The notes below the pieces were generated by a model. That model was not told the DNA's origin, searched no databases, and worked only from the letters and a program-made list of their open reading frames with translations. From contig JBECKW010000059.1 of NCBI GenBank assembly GCA_040235505.1, positions 51,956 to 115,955 of the forward strand: a stretch of 64,000 bases of DNA, written 5' to 3'. Origin of the DNA: JBECKW01 sp040235505 (GTDB taxonomy: Bacteria > Desulfobacterota > Desulfobacteria > Desulfobacterales > JAFDDL01). Position numbers and translations under genes: made by a program. This document shows positions 27,081 through 35,760 of the stretch, one piece after another (within the stretch, counting starts at the first letter, position 1; each line of letters begins with the position of its first letter).

Positions 27081-27953
27081 TCATGGATCCGTAGACTGTT
27101 TGAAAAGCTCTCGTGCATGATAGGAGCTGCGGACAAAGGGGCCGCTGGCGACCTGCTGAAATCCGAGATTGAGTGCCTCGAGGCGCCATTTTTCAAAAGT
27201 CTCAGGTGAAATGAAGCGGTCCACGGGAAGATGATTTCGGGTCGGCTGCAAGTACTGCCCCAATGTCAGCAGACGGCAGTTCACAGATCGAAGATCTTTC
27301 AGCGTCTGCCGAAGGTCGTTATCCGATTCGCCGATTCCCAGCATCAGTCCTGATTTGGTGGGGATGTCCGGCCGATAGGATGCCGCCTGTTCGAGAAGCG
27401 CCAGAGAGCGTGTGTAAAATGCCTGGGGACGGACCTTTTCATAAAGGCAGGCCGCGGTCTCCAGATTATGATTGAGCACATCCGGTCCGGCGGATAGAAC
27501 GGTCCGGAGCGCTTCAGAATCTCCCTGAAAGTCAGGAATCAGTACTTCCACGGACGCACCGGGAATGACTTCGCGTATTCTTTTGACGGTTTCTGCAAAA
27601 TGAGCTGCGCCGCCGTCGGAAAGATCATCCCGGGTAACCGAAGTCACGACAACATAATCCAACCCCATTTTGCCGGCCGATGCGGCGACTCTGACAGGTT
27701 CTTCCGGATCAGGCGGAAACGTTGGCCCATGGGATATGGCGCAAAATCTGCACGAACGGGTGCATTGATCTCCCAGTATCAGAAATGTCGCGGTTTTCCG
27801 GGAAAAACATTCCCAAATATTCGGACAGCAGGCCTCCTGACAGACGGTATGAAGGCGGTCGCAAAGAAGCTCTTCCCGAAGTGCCTCAAATGACGGACCG
27901 GTGGGAAGGCGCCGGGTAAGCCAGGGCGGTTTTTTTAGCTTGTTTTCAATAAT
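27081..27953 (-). CDS. lipA: Lipoyl synthase, start codon non-standard (AUU) or frameshifted
   Basis: Complete radical SAM lipoyl synthase apart from its start. The auxiliary cluster motif CQEACCPNIWEC (CX4CX5C), the radical SAM motif CTRSCRFC (CX3CX2C), GDITFPP-like prolines, SVTRDDLSDGGAAHFA and the C-terminal RSSYHA serine are present. It inserts two sulfurs into octanoyl groups made available by LipB. From the in-frame upstream TGA to the first homologous residues (ENKLKKPPWL) there is no ATG, GTG or TTG. AAAGGA lies 6 bases before an ATT at 27953, followed directly by a second ATT. The 5' end overlaps the lipB 3' end by 19 bases. Confidence 0.88.
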   Translation of the reverse strand: MIENKLKKPPWLTRRLPTGPSFEALREELLCDRLHTVCQEACCPNIWECFSRKTATFLILGDQCTRSCRFCAISHGPTFPPDPEEPVRVAASAGKMGLDYVVVTSVTRDDLSDGGAAHFAETVKRIREVIPGASVEVLIPDFQGDSEALRTVLSAGPDVLNHNLETAACLYEKVRPQAFYTRSLALLEQAASYRPDIPTKSGLMLGIGESDNDLRQTLKDLRSVNCRLLTLGQYLQPTRNHLPVDRFISPETFEKWRLEALNLGFQQVASGPFVRSSYHARELFKQSTDP

Positions 27954-28639
27954 GTGCCATCCTTTAATCGTTGAGAAGAAACGGCGTGAAGTTCAATGCG
28001 GAAAATATCTTCGAGATGACACTTCAGCGCCTTTTTAGCGTCGCTTACCGAAACGCAACTATCGGACTCCCTGTCCAGGGAGGTTACCTCTATGTCCGTA
28101 AGGCCGCAAGGGTGAATCCATCCGAAGGGCTCCAAGGAAAGTTTTACGTTCAGTGCAATCCCGTGGTAGGAAACGCCGCGCCGAACCGCAATGCCGATAA
28201 ATCCCATTTTTTTCCCCCCGACCCACACGCCGTGGTTCCGAGGGTCTCTGGCAGCGCAAACCCCGAAATCGGCGGCCGTCCGGATCATGGCCTCTTCCAG
28301 TTTTTCAACAAAACCGGCAATCCCGCTGCAAGCGTTTTTCAAATGAATGATGGGGTATAATACCAGTTGCCCGGGGCCGTGAAAGGTGATGTCACCGCCG
28401 CGCTCGATATGAATGAGCCCGATGCCGGTTTCGGATAAAAAAGTCGGGGGAACTTTCAAATTATCCAGGTTCCCTCTTCTGCCGAGGGTGAAGACCGAAG
28501 GGTGCTCCAGAACCAAAACAGCGTCCCGATCCAGTTTTCCTGTAGCTCTGGCCTCGAGTACCTGCAGCTGAAGTGAATGGGCCTGCTGAAAATCCATCAA
28601 ACCGAGATCTGAAAACCAACAGGGACGGGGAACACTCAT
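27935..28639 (-). CDS. lipB: Octanoyl-[acyl carrier protein] transferase
   Basis: 234 residues. Conserved parts are VLEHPSVFTLGRRGN, RGGDITFHGPGQLVLYPI, the catalytic Lys in VGGKKMGFIGIAVRRGVSYHGIALNV and the catalytic Cys in IHPCGL. It moves octanoate from acyl carrier protein to lipoyl domains, the step before LipA. It precedes lipA in the same transcript and its 3' end contains the lipA ribosome site. Confidence 0.95.
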   Translation of the reverse strand: MSVPRPCWFSDLGLMDFQQAHSLQLQVLEARATGKLDRDAVLVLEHPSVFTLGRRGNLDNLKVPPTFLSETGIGLIHIERGGDITFHGPGQLVLYPIIHLKNACSGIAGFVEKLEEAMIRTAADFGVCAARDPRNHGVWVGGKKMGFIGIAVRRGVSYHGIALNVKLSLEPFGWIHPCGLTDIEVTSLDRESDSCVSVSDAKKALKCHLEDIFRIELHAVSSQRLKDGTLLKTS

Positions 28640-28981
28640 GGAAGCCCTTTCAGTAATTGAAGCTCATGGAGCTCTTTCATGTTGGAAGTTCCTTTCTGCT
28701 GAACTCGGAGCACAGTTAGGGTCGTTTCAGTTCAAATATTTCGATGTGTCGAAAAGTGCTTCTGTCATTTTGTTAGCCGGGATTGCCGCGACGGGTCAAG
28801 TAAAAAACCAATCGTGCGGGTTCCGAGAAACGGCATCATCTAAACCCTCAATTCATCGATGTTCTGTAGAATTATTTTAAGTAAGCCGAACGAATCGCTT
28901 GAAAAACCGAGACCGCTCTGATAGGTGGGAGCAGGGTTAAAAACCCTTTCTACAGGACCAATGGTTAAAACAGGAGGCCTT
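28640..28981. other. 342-base intergenic region between divergent lipB and argC
   Basis: It must hold the promoters of both genes. An 80-codon open frame on the plus strand lacks a ribosome site and family features, so I do not call it. I see no clear operator, terminator or RNA structure. Confidence 0.4.
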
Positions 28982-30019
28982 ATGATCCGAGTCGGAGTTG
29001 TTGGCGCAACCGGATATGCCGGCGCGGAACTGGTAAGAATACTATCAGGACATCCAGACGTAGATCTGACGACTCTGGTGTCGCGCCAATATGCCGGGGT
29101 CGGTTTTGATACTGTATATCCGTCGCTAACAGGGATCGTTTCGAAAACATGTGAGCCGCTGGTGCTGTCGAACCTGTGCGACAAGGCCGATTTTATCTTT
29201 CTGGCGCTTCCCCACAAAGTGCCCATGAGTATTGTTCCCGATCTCCTGGAACGGGGAAAAAGAGTTGTGGATCTTTCCGCCGATTTCAGATTTCGCAATG
29301 CCGACGCCTATGAAGCCCATTACCAGGCACACACGTCCAAAGACCTGCTCAAAAAATCGGTGTACGGACTGAGCGAAGTGTTTCAGGAATACATTAAGGA
29401 CGCAGATCTTATCGGCAACCCGGGGTGTTATCCCACCAGTATTCTGATGCCCCTGCTGCCGCTGGTGAAGAACAACCTGGTGGATTGCGCCACCCTCGTT
29501 GCCGACGCCAAATCCGGTGTCAGCGGCGCAGGCAGATCCCCATCAATCCCGACCCAATACTGTGAGGTGACCGAATCCTTCAAGGCATATAAGGTTGCGT
29601 CACATCGTCATAATCCGGAAATCGACGAGGTTTTGAGCGACTCGGCCCAACAGTCGGTTCACGTCACCTTCGTCCCGCATTTAATTCCCATGTCCAGAGG
29701 GATGCTCTCAACGATCTATGCCGGTCTTTCAAAGGGGGTGGGCAGGGACGAGATCATGGAATGTCTCGGGAATTTTTATGGCGACAAGCCTTTTATTCGA
29801 CTTTATGACGAAGACCGGATGCCTGAAACACGATTCGTCCGGGGGACGAATTATTGCGATATCGGCTGTCGGGTTGATCCGGAAAACAGAAGACTGATTA
29901 TTGTTTCCGCCATCGACAACCTGGTAAAGGGCGCTGCCGGCCAAGCAGTACAAAATATGAATATCATGACGGGACTTGATGAAACCGCCGGCCTGAATCA
30001 AACACCCTTTCCCGTCTGA
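28982..30019 (+). CDS. argC: N-acetyl-gamma-glutamyl-phosphate reductase
   Basis: 345 residues from ATG 28982, fixed by ACAGGAGGCCTT. NADP-binding VGVVGATGYAGAELVRIL at the start and the catalytic Cys in LIGNPGCYPTSILM; then SGVSGAGRSPS and FVPHLIPMSRGMLSTIYA. It reduces acetylglutamyl phosphate to the semialdehyde that ArgD uses. The two arginine genes are not adjacent here, so the pathway is scattered. Confidence 0.96.
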   Translation: MIRVGVVGATGYAGAELVRILSGHPDVDLTTLVSRQYAGVGFDTVYPSLTGIVSKTCEPLVLSNLCDKADFIFLALPHKVPMSIVPDLLERGKRVVDLSADFRFRNADAYEAHYQAHTSKDLLKKSVYGLSEVFQEYIKDADLIGNPGCYPTSILMPLLPLVKNNLVDCATLVADAKSGVSGAGRSPSIPTQYCEVTESFKAYKVASHRHNPEIDEVLSDSAQQSVHVTFVPHLIPMSRGMLSTIYAGLSKGVGRDEIMECLGNFYGDKPFIRLYDEDRMPETRFVRGTNYCDIGCRVDPENRRLIIVSAIDNLVKGAAGQAVQNMNIMTGLDETAGLNQTPFPV

Positions 30020-30065
30020 TGAGTTGATTGTTTTGGTATTTGCAGTACCTTGATATACGTTAATA

Positions 30066-30095
30066 ATGCTAACGAATGCTAACGAATGCTAACGA
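30066..30095 (+). repeat. Three perfect tandem copies of a 10-base unit
   Basis: AATGCTAACG occurs three times head to tail, ending 22 bases before the folD start and just ahead of its ribosome site. A 10-base period matches one helical turn, so an operator array is possible, but slippage is equally likely. Confidence 0.7.
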
Positions 30096-30117
30096 CTGCC
30101 AAAAAAGGAGACCTAAA

Positions 30118-31026
30118 ATGACAGCAAAACTTATCATGGGGACTGAAATTCGAGAAGAAATCCTGGAAGAAATCAGCGCCGAGGTTAAAGAAATCAAGGA
30201 AAAACACGGAATGGTTCCAGGGCTTGTAACCATCCTGGTGGGTGAAAATCCAGCTTCGATTTCGTATGTGACGCTCAAAATCAAAACAGCACACCGCGTC
30301 GGATTCAAGGAAATCCAGGACAGCCAGCCGGTGGACATATCCGAAGCGGATCTTCTGGCATTGATCGATAAGTATAACAAGGATGATTCCATCCACGGGA
30401 TTCTGGTTCAATTACCGCTTCCCAAGCATATCAACGAAAAGAAAGTGCTGAATGCTATCGACCCGGACAAGGATGTCGACGGCTTTCACCCGGTCAATGT
30501 CGGCCGTCTGATGATCGGTGGCTCTGAAGTAAAGTTTCCTCCCTGTACTCCCGCCGGCATTCAGGAAATGATCGTCAGATCCGGTCAGGAGACCAAAGGC
30601 GCGGAAGTCGTGGTGGTGGGACGTTCCAATATCGTCGGCAAACCGATTGCCAATATGATGCTTCAGAAGGGCCCGGGAGCCAACTCCACCGTCACGGTTG
30701 TTCATACCGGCACCAAAGATCTTGCCTTCCATTGCAAACGGGCGGATATCCTGATCGTCGCCGCCGGGGTGCCGGGTCTCGTAAAACCGGAATGGATCAA
30801 GCCGGGCGCCTGTGTCATCGATGTCGGTGTCAATCGTGTAGGGGAAAAGATAAGTGAAAAAACGGGGAAAAAAATTGCGATACTCAAGGGTGATGTGGAT
30901 TTCGATGCCGCCAAGGAAATTGCCGGTTCCATTACGCCTGTCCCCGGAGGTGTCGGTCCCATGACGATTACAATGCTCATGAAAAACACCCTGCGGTCTT
31001 TGAAATTCAAATTGGGAATTGATTAA
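30118..31026 (+). CDS. folD: Bifunctional methylenetetrahydrofolate dehydrogenase/cyclohydrolase
   Basis: 302 residues from ATG 30118 behind AAAGGAGACCTAAA. Folate site with catalytic Lys in SYVTLKIKTAHRVGF, then GILVQLPLPKHI, DPDKDVDGFHP, PPCTPAGIQEM, the Rossmann part VVVVGRSNIVGKPIANML and the ending TPVPGGVGPMTITMLMKNT. It interconverts methylene- and formyl-tetrahydrofolate, useful also in the Wood-Ljungdahl route of sulfate reducers. A terminator follows. Confidence 0.96.
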   Translation: MTAKLIMGTEIREEILEEISAEVKEIKEKHGMVPGLVTILVGENPASISYVTLKIKTAHRVGFKEIQDSQPVDISEADLLALIDKYNKDDSIHGILVQLPLPKHINEKKVLNAIDPDKDVDGFHPVNVGRLMIGGSEVKFPPCTPAGIQEMIVRSGQETKGAEVVVVGRSNIVGKPIANMMLQKGPGANSTVTVVHTGTKDLAFHCKRADILIVAAGVPGLVKPEWIKPGACVIDVGVNRVGEKISEKTGKKIAILKGDVDFDAAKEIAGSITPVPGGVGPMTITMLMKNTLRSLKFKLGID

Positions 31027-31062
31027 GACACATTATCTCATCGAACCGGATGAAATTGTATG

Positions 31063-31089
31063 AAAGGGAGTGGAGACGCTCCCTTTTTT
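31063..31089 (+). terminator. Rho-independent terminator of folD
   Basis: AAAGGGAG, loop TGGAGACG, CTCCCTTT, then more T. An 8-bp stem 37 bases after the stop. Confidence 0.85.
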
Positions 31090-31373
31090 ATTCGGATCGG
31101 TTTCCAAGTGCTTTAAAAGATAAAATATTTCCTCTCTCCCGTGAACGAATGAATGTACACAGTCATGCAAGCTCGTTTTAAAAAATATATACGTTATGTC
31201 AAAAAAATGGCACGGTAGATGGTCTGCTGTTTAAAAACAAAAAAAACATCGAGGCGCCATGGAACCGTAGGGTCCTATAACAAACTGTAATTTAATGTAT
31301 TATCTAATGCGTCACATATGACCAAACAGCGACGAAGAATCATTCCTTACATTTTCGGCGTGTTGGATGTTAT

Positions 31374-31390
31374 TTGGTACTAAATTTGCT
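31374..31390 (+). promoter_or_regulatory. Possible sigma-54 promoter
   Basis: TTGGTACTAAATTTGCT has GG and GC exactly 10 bases apart and TTGC at -12, with two mismatches in the -24 box. It would give a leader of about 220 bases before the peptidase gene. Less certain than the site at 16146. Confidence 0.3.
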
Positions 31391-31470
31391 GCATGTAATT
31401 GCCGATAGGTTTGTAAACTGCGGACGTTATTTCTTTAAAAATTTGCGCTATTGACATTGGGGAGGAATTT

Positions 31471-31605
31471 GTGCTAAGCGACTTCGGGATTATCCGGTTC
31501 AACTTGGAACGTGTTGATTACAGCGCTCTATGTGGGGATTATCCTTGTGATCGCAGTTACTTAACCATGATCATATATAAACATTCTTCAAGACGGAACT
31601 GTTGA
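31471..31605 (+). CDS. Possible 44-residue leader-like small protein
   Basis: A GTG start follows an excellent ribosome site (GGGGAGGAATTT). The frame runs 44 codons, has two Cys in LCGDYPC and ends with a TGA two bases before the ATG of the peptidase, whose own ribosome site is weak. That layout suggests translational coupling. There is no known family, and it could also be chance. Confidence 0.3.
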   Translation: MLSDFGIIRFNLERVDYSALCGDYPCDRSYLTMIIYKHSSRRNC

Positions 31606-31607
31606 CA

Positions 31608-32543
31608 ATGAGACGAAAAAATTATTCCTTCCTAATTTTCAATCACACCGGTTCCCCCATTAAAAGGCTTTCGGTTTCTCATAAACTCATCGGCGCATCT
31701 ATTTGTGTCGTTGCAATTTTTTTCATCGCCCTGACGATTTTTGCCATTAATTACGTTTCCCTCATTAAAGGCGCCGATAAGGCAATCGTGCTGGCAGGAA
31801 AAATTACCCAGAAGGATGATCTTATCGATCAACAGCGGAACCAGATTCAGGATTTTGCCGTCCAAATAAATGAACTCAAATCCGAACTATCGGATTTGAA
31901 GGATTTTGAAAAAAAGATGCGCATTATTGCGAATCTTAATGTTGATGAAGATAAAAACGAAAACTTGTCGGGTGTCGGCGGATCCATGCCCGACGATCTG
32001 GATCCAACGGTCGAGATGAAGGCAAAACAAAGTGCCCTCATACAGGAAATGCACGAACAGGTAAATCACCTGGATCAGGTGGCGGTTTCCCAGCAGGAAC
32101 GATTCGAGACTCTATATAAGCACATGGAAAAGCAGCGGAATATGCTCGCCTGCACCCCCACCATTCGACCGGTTGATGATGGTTACATCACCTCTAATTT
32201 CGGCTATCGAATCTCTCCGTTTACCGAACGAAAAGAATTTCACAAAGGATTGGATATCGCGGCCAAGCTGGGAAGCCCCATCATTGCAACGGCAGATGGC
32301 GTAATCTCTTTTGCCGGCAAGAATGGACTTCTGGGAAATATGGTCGCCATTGACCACGGGTATGGGATTACCACCCGCTATGGACATTGTTCGAAAATTC
32401 TTAAAAACAAGGGGGATAAGGTAAAACGGGGCGATGTGATCGCACTGGTCGGAAATACGGGAAGGAGCACCGGACCGCATGTCCATTATGAAGTGAAACT
32501 TAATGGCGTCCAGGTGAATCCGGATCGATATATCCTCAATTGA
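31608..32543 (+). CDS. M23 (LytM) peptidase with membrane anchor and coiled coil
   Basis: 311 residues. A single N-terminal membrane helix (about 25-47), a coiled coil (about 55-115 and 140-170), then a LytM domain with zinc ligands in HKGLDIAAKLGSP, HCSK and HVHYE, and the spacer ATADGVISFAGKNGLLGNMVAIDHGYG. It cuts or regulates cutting of peptidoglycan cross-links at the periplasmic face. The layout (anchor, coiled coil, LytM) is like the EnvC/NlpD or MepM types. All four catalytic residues look intact. Confidence 0.9.
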   Translation: MRRKNYSFLIFNHTGSPIKRLSVSHKLIGASICVVAIFFIALTIFAINYVSLIKGADKAIVLAGKITQKDDLIDQQRNQIQDFAVQINELKSELSDLKDFEKKMRIIANLNVDEDKNENLSGVGGSMPDDLDPTVEMKAKQSALIQEMHEQVNHLDQVAVSQQERFETLYKHMEKQRNMLACTPTIRPVDDGYITSNFGYRISPFTERKEFHKGLDIAAKLGSPIIATADGVISFAGKNGLLGNMVAIDHGYGITTRYGHCSKILKNKGDKVKRGDVIALVGNTGRSTGPHVHYEVKLNGVQVNPDRYILN

Positions 32544-32773
32544 AATCTTTCATCTAAAAGGGCTATCCACATATCGCCCTACCTCTCTTTTTTAATGTGT
32601 TCATGAGTCCTCTCTTTCAGGACCACCCCGAATAGCCCATGGTTGTGTGCTTGAAGAAATCAATTCCGGTACAATTTCCAATATTCGGATAGCTGTGGTT
32701 TTTTCATTAAAATGTGCTATAAGAACCGTGAAATTACGGTAGCGCCTATCTTTGAACTCGAAGGGAAAAGCAA

Positions 32774-35299
32774 ATGGTCATCGACTTTCTGACAAAGGTT
32801 TTTGGGAGCAGCAACGAGCGGAAGATCAAAAAAATTCGACCTATTGTAGAAAATATTAATGCGATTGAACCCCAGCTTCGGGATTTATCGGATGAGGCCC
32901 TGCGGGCATATACGACAAAGTTCAAGGAACAGCTTGAGCAAGGCGCCGAACTGGATGATATTCTTCCGGAAGCGTTTGCGGTTGTGAGGGAAGCATCGGT
33001 TCGTACGCTTAAAATGAGACATTTCGATGTACAGCTCATTGGCGGCGTTGTCCTCCACGAGGGGAAAATCGCCGAGATGAAGACCGGGGAAGGGAAAACG
33101 CTTGTTGCCACACTGCCGGCATACTTGAATGCCCTGAGCGGACGTGGTGTTCATATCGTTACCGTCAACGATTACCTGGCACACCGCGACACCGAATGGA
33201 TGGGGAATATCTATCGGTTTTTGGGGCTGACGGTGGACTGTATTACCCACGACCTCAATGATGCCGAAAGACAAACAGCTTATAACGCAGACATTACCTA
33301 TGGCACCAACAATGAATTCGGTTTTGACTATTTGAGAGATAACATGAAGTTCAGGTACGAAACGCTTGTTCAGCGGTTGCCGTATTATGCCATTGTTGAC
33401 GAAGTGGACAGTATTCTGATCGATGAAGCCAGAACCCCTCTCATTATTTCCGGACCTGCCGAAAAGTCGACCCAGTTATATTACCAGGTAAACGGCATCA
33501 TTCCCGGGATGGTGGAAGAGAAGCATTACACCATTGATGAAAAACAACGAACCGTCATTCTGACGGAAGAGGGGGTTGCAAAAGCGGAACACCTTCTTGA
33601 AGTGGACAATCTTTACGACCCCAAGCATATCGACCTCCTGCACCATACAAACCAGGCACTCAAGGCCCATAAACTTTTCAAACGAGATGTGGACTACATT
33701 GTAAAGGATGGAGAGGTAATTATCGTCGATGAATTTACCGGCCGTCTGATGCCGGGCCGCCGTTACAGTGAAGGCCTTCATCAGGCCCTTGAGGCAAAGG
33801 AAAATGTAAAAATCGAAAATGAGAATCAGACACTTGCCACCATCACCTTCCAGAACTATTTCAGGATGTATGAAAAATTGGCAGGTATGACCGGTACTGC
33901 GGATACGGAAGCAGCCGAATTTAAAAAGATTTACGATCTTGACGTCATGGTGATTCCCACCAACATGCCCATGATCCGGAAAGACCATGCGGATATGATC
34001 TACAAAACCAAACGGGAAAAATATGATGCCGCCATCGAAGAAATTGTGGAACGGCATAAAAATGGGCAGCCGGTGCTGGTGGGTACTATCTCCATCGATG
34101 TCTCCGAGAGTTTCAGTAAAAAACTGAAACGTCGGGGAGTTCCCCATGAGGTGCTCAATGCCAAAAACCATGAGAAGGAAGCCGAGATTGTTGCAATGGC
34201 CGGGCAGAGGGGGGCGGTAACGATCTCCACCAATATGGCCGGACGTGGAACCGATATTGTCCTCGGGGAAGGGGTGAAAGGTCTTGGCGGACTTCACATT
34301 CTCGGAACGGAACGGCACGAGAGCCGTCGAATCGACAACCAGTTGCGGGGGCGTTCGGGCCGTCAGGGGGATCCAGGCTCCTCCCGCTTTTATCTTGCGC
34401 TCGAAGATGATCTTCTTCGTATCTTCGGAGGAGAAAGAATCACAAAAATCATGGAACGCCTCGGCATGAAGGAGGGGGAACCGATTGAACACGGCCTCAT
34501 CAGCAAGGCCATTGAAAATGCACAAAACAAGGTGGAAGGACACAATTTCGATATCCGGAAACATCTTATCGAATACGATGATGTCATGAACCAACAGCGG
34601 GAGGTCATCTATCGGCAGCGGCGGGAGGCCCTTGACGGCCGGAGCCTGAAACCGGTTATCCTGGATATCATCGGTGAAAAGTCCGAGGACATTGCCTGGG
34701 GATATGCCGATGAAAAGCTGCCGGCGGAAGAATGGGATTTGAAGGGCCTTGAAGAGGCGGTTTTCAAACAATTCAATTTCCGTATGAAGAAACTGGATAA
34801 GAACACGCTCGATAATCTCACCGCCGAAGGGATGGCTGAAACAATCCAGGAAGAGGCACATCGTATCTACGAAGAGCGGGAAGCCTCCATCGGGGAAGAG
34901 CATCTTCGACAAATTGAACGAATCGTGATGCTGCAGACCGTCGATAACCTATGGAAAGACCACCTGCTGAGTATGGATCATCTGAAGGAGGGCATTGGTC
35001 TCCGGGGATATGCCCAGGTGGATCCGCTGATCGTGTATAAAAAAGAAGGCTTCGAAATGTTTCAGGAAATGATCTCCCGAATCAAGGAGGAGACCATCGG
35101 GATCTTGTATCGCGTCCAGGTGGCGGAGCCCGAAAAGATGGAGGTTGCACGACAGCCGGATCCCCAGCGGCTGGTGTTTTCCCATGGAGATGGATCCACC
35201 AAGAAAAAACCCGCAAAGCGTCAAGAAGCCAAGGTCGGACGGAACGATCCATGTCCATGCGGAAGCGGTAAAAAATATAAAAAATGTTGTGGCGCCTAA
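32774..35299 (+). CDS. secA: Preprotein translocase ATPase SecA
   Basis: 841 residues, full length. DEAD-motor motifs: MKTGEGKT (Walker A), VDEVDSILIDEARTPLIISG, GMTGTADTEAAEF, TNMAGRGTDIVLGEGV and RGRSGRQGDPGSSRFYL. The C-terminal zinc tail CPCGSGKKYKKCC binds SecB and lipid. It drives unfolded proteins through SecYEG. The gene stands alone with a 230-base upstream gap in which I find no SecM-like arrest frame. Confidence 0.98.
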   Translation: MVIDFLTKVFGSSNERKIKKIRPIVENINAIEPQLRDLSDEALRAYTTKFKEQLEQGAELDDILPEAFAVVREASVRTLKMRHFDVQLIGGVVLHEGKIAEMKTGEGKTLVATLPAYLNALSGRGVHIVTVNDYLAHRDTEWMGNIYRFLGLTVDCITHDLNDAERQTAYNADITYGTNNEFGFDYLRDNMKFRYETLVQRLPYYAIVDEVDSILIDEARTPLIISGPAEKSTQLYYQVNGIIPGMVEEKHYTIDEKQRTVILTEEGVAKAEHLLEVDNLYDPKHIDLLHHTNQALKAHKLFKRDVDYIVKDGEVIIVDEFTGRLMPGRRYSEGLHQALEAKENVKIENENQTLATITFQNYFRMYEKLAGMTGTADTEAAEFKKIYDLDVMVIPTNMPMIRKDHADMIYKTKREKYDAAIEEIVERHKNGQPVLVGTISIDVSESFSKKLKRRGVPHEVLNAKNHEKEAEIVAMAGQRGAVTISTNMAGRGTDIVLGEGVKGLGGLHILGTERHESRRIDNQLRGRSGRQGDPGSSRFYLALEDDLLRIFGGERITKIMERLGMKEGEPIEHGLISKAIENAQNKVEGHNFDIRKHLIEYDDVMNQQREVIYRQRREALDGRSLKPVILDIIGEKSEDIAWGYADEKLPAEEWDLKGLEEAVFKQFNFRMKKLDKNTLDNLTAEGMAETIQEEAHRIYEEREASIGEEHLRQIERIVMLQTVDNLWKDHLLSMDHLKEGIGLRGYAQVDPLIVYKKEGFEMFQEMISRIKEETIGILYRVQVAEPEKMEVARQPDPQRLVFSHGDGSTKKKPAKRQEAKVGRNDPCPCGSGKKYKKCCGA

Positions 35300-35445
35300 T
35301 TCGAGTTCTCTCTTTACAAGCTCATTTCCGGATGCTTATAATCCAGGCAGAGGAAATCGGTTTTGACGGGAAATCCATTCCGGCGTCGTTTTAGAAATAT
35401 AATACACCGGAGGGGAATTTCCGTACACTGCATCGGGCTCGATAA

Positions 35446-35757
35446 ATGAACGATATTACTCCTGATATAATTGAAGAGACCCAAACGCATTCGGAGGAAC
35501 AAGTTCGTGAGCCTGAAATGTATAAGGTTTTTCTCCATAACGACGATTATACTACTATGGACTTCGTCGTTGAGGTGCTGATGGTTGTATTTTCAAAAGA
35601 ATTTCAAGAGGCAACCCGTATCATGCTTGATGTTCATCGTCACGGCATTGGACTGTGCGGCGTGTACACGTATGAGATCGCTGAGACAAAAGTGGAAACT
35701 GTGCACGCACTCGCCAGGGAGAACGGGTATCCCCTAAAGTGCAGCATGGAGGCGTAG
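35446..35757 (+). CDS. clpS: ATP-dependent Clp protease adaptor ClpS
   Basis: 103 residues. YKVFLHNDDYTTMDFVVEVL is the N-degron pocket with the DD/T/M residues, followed by VHRHGIGLCGVYTYEIAETKV. It hands proteins with bulky N-terminal residues to ClpA. It begins an operon with clpA and aat, three bases before clpA. Confidence 0.96.
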   Translation: MNDITPDIIEETQTHSEEQVREPEMYKVFLHNDDYTTMDFVVEVLMVVFSKEFQEATRIMLDVHRHGIGLCGVYTYEIAETKVETVHALARENGYPLKCSMEA

Positions 35758-35760
35758 GTT

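Larger units (their letters stand above)
31090..31607 (+). other. Long AT-rich upstream region of the M23 peptidase gene
   Basis: 518 bases between the folD terminator and the peptidase start. I see a possible sigma-54 site (31374-31390) and a short frame with a strong ribosome site (31471-31605), listed separately. No riboswitch class I can recognise fits the rest. Confidence 0.4.

Noticed and set aside
28638..28880. An 80-codon plus-strand frame between lipB and argC
   Set aside because: No ribosome site, no recognisable domain, and it overlaps the promoter region of two divergent genes.
31201..31232. TGGCACGGTAGATGG looked like a sigma-54 -24 element
   Set aside because: The GC of the -12 element is not 10 bases downstream; the spacing is wrong.
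32544..32600. A stem AGGGC...GCCCT after the M23 peptidase gene as terminator
   Set aside because: The stem is only 5 bp plus a bulged part and the T-run is separated from it.
33476..34912. A 478-codon open frame antisense to secA
   Set aside because: It lies wholly within secA on the other strand, has no ribosome site or family motif, and its composition follows from the codon use of secA.
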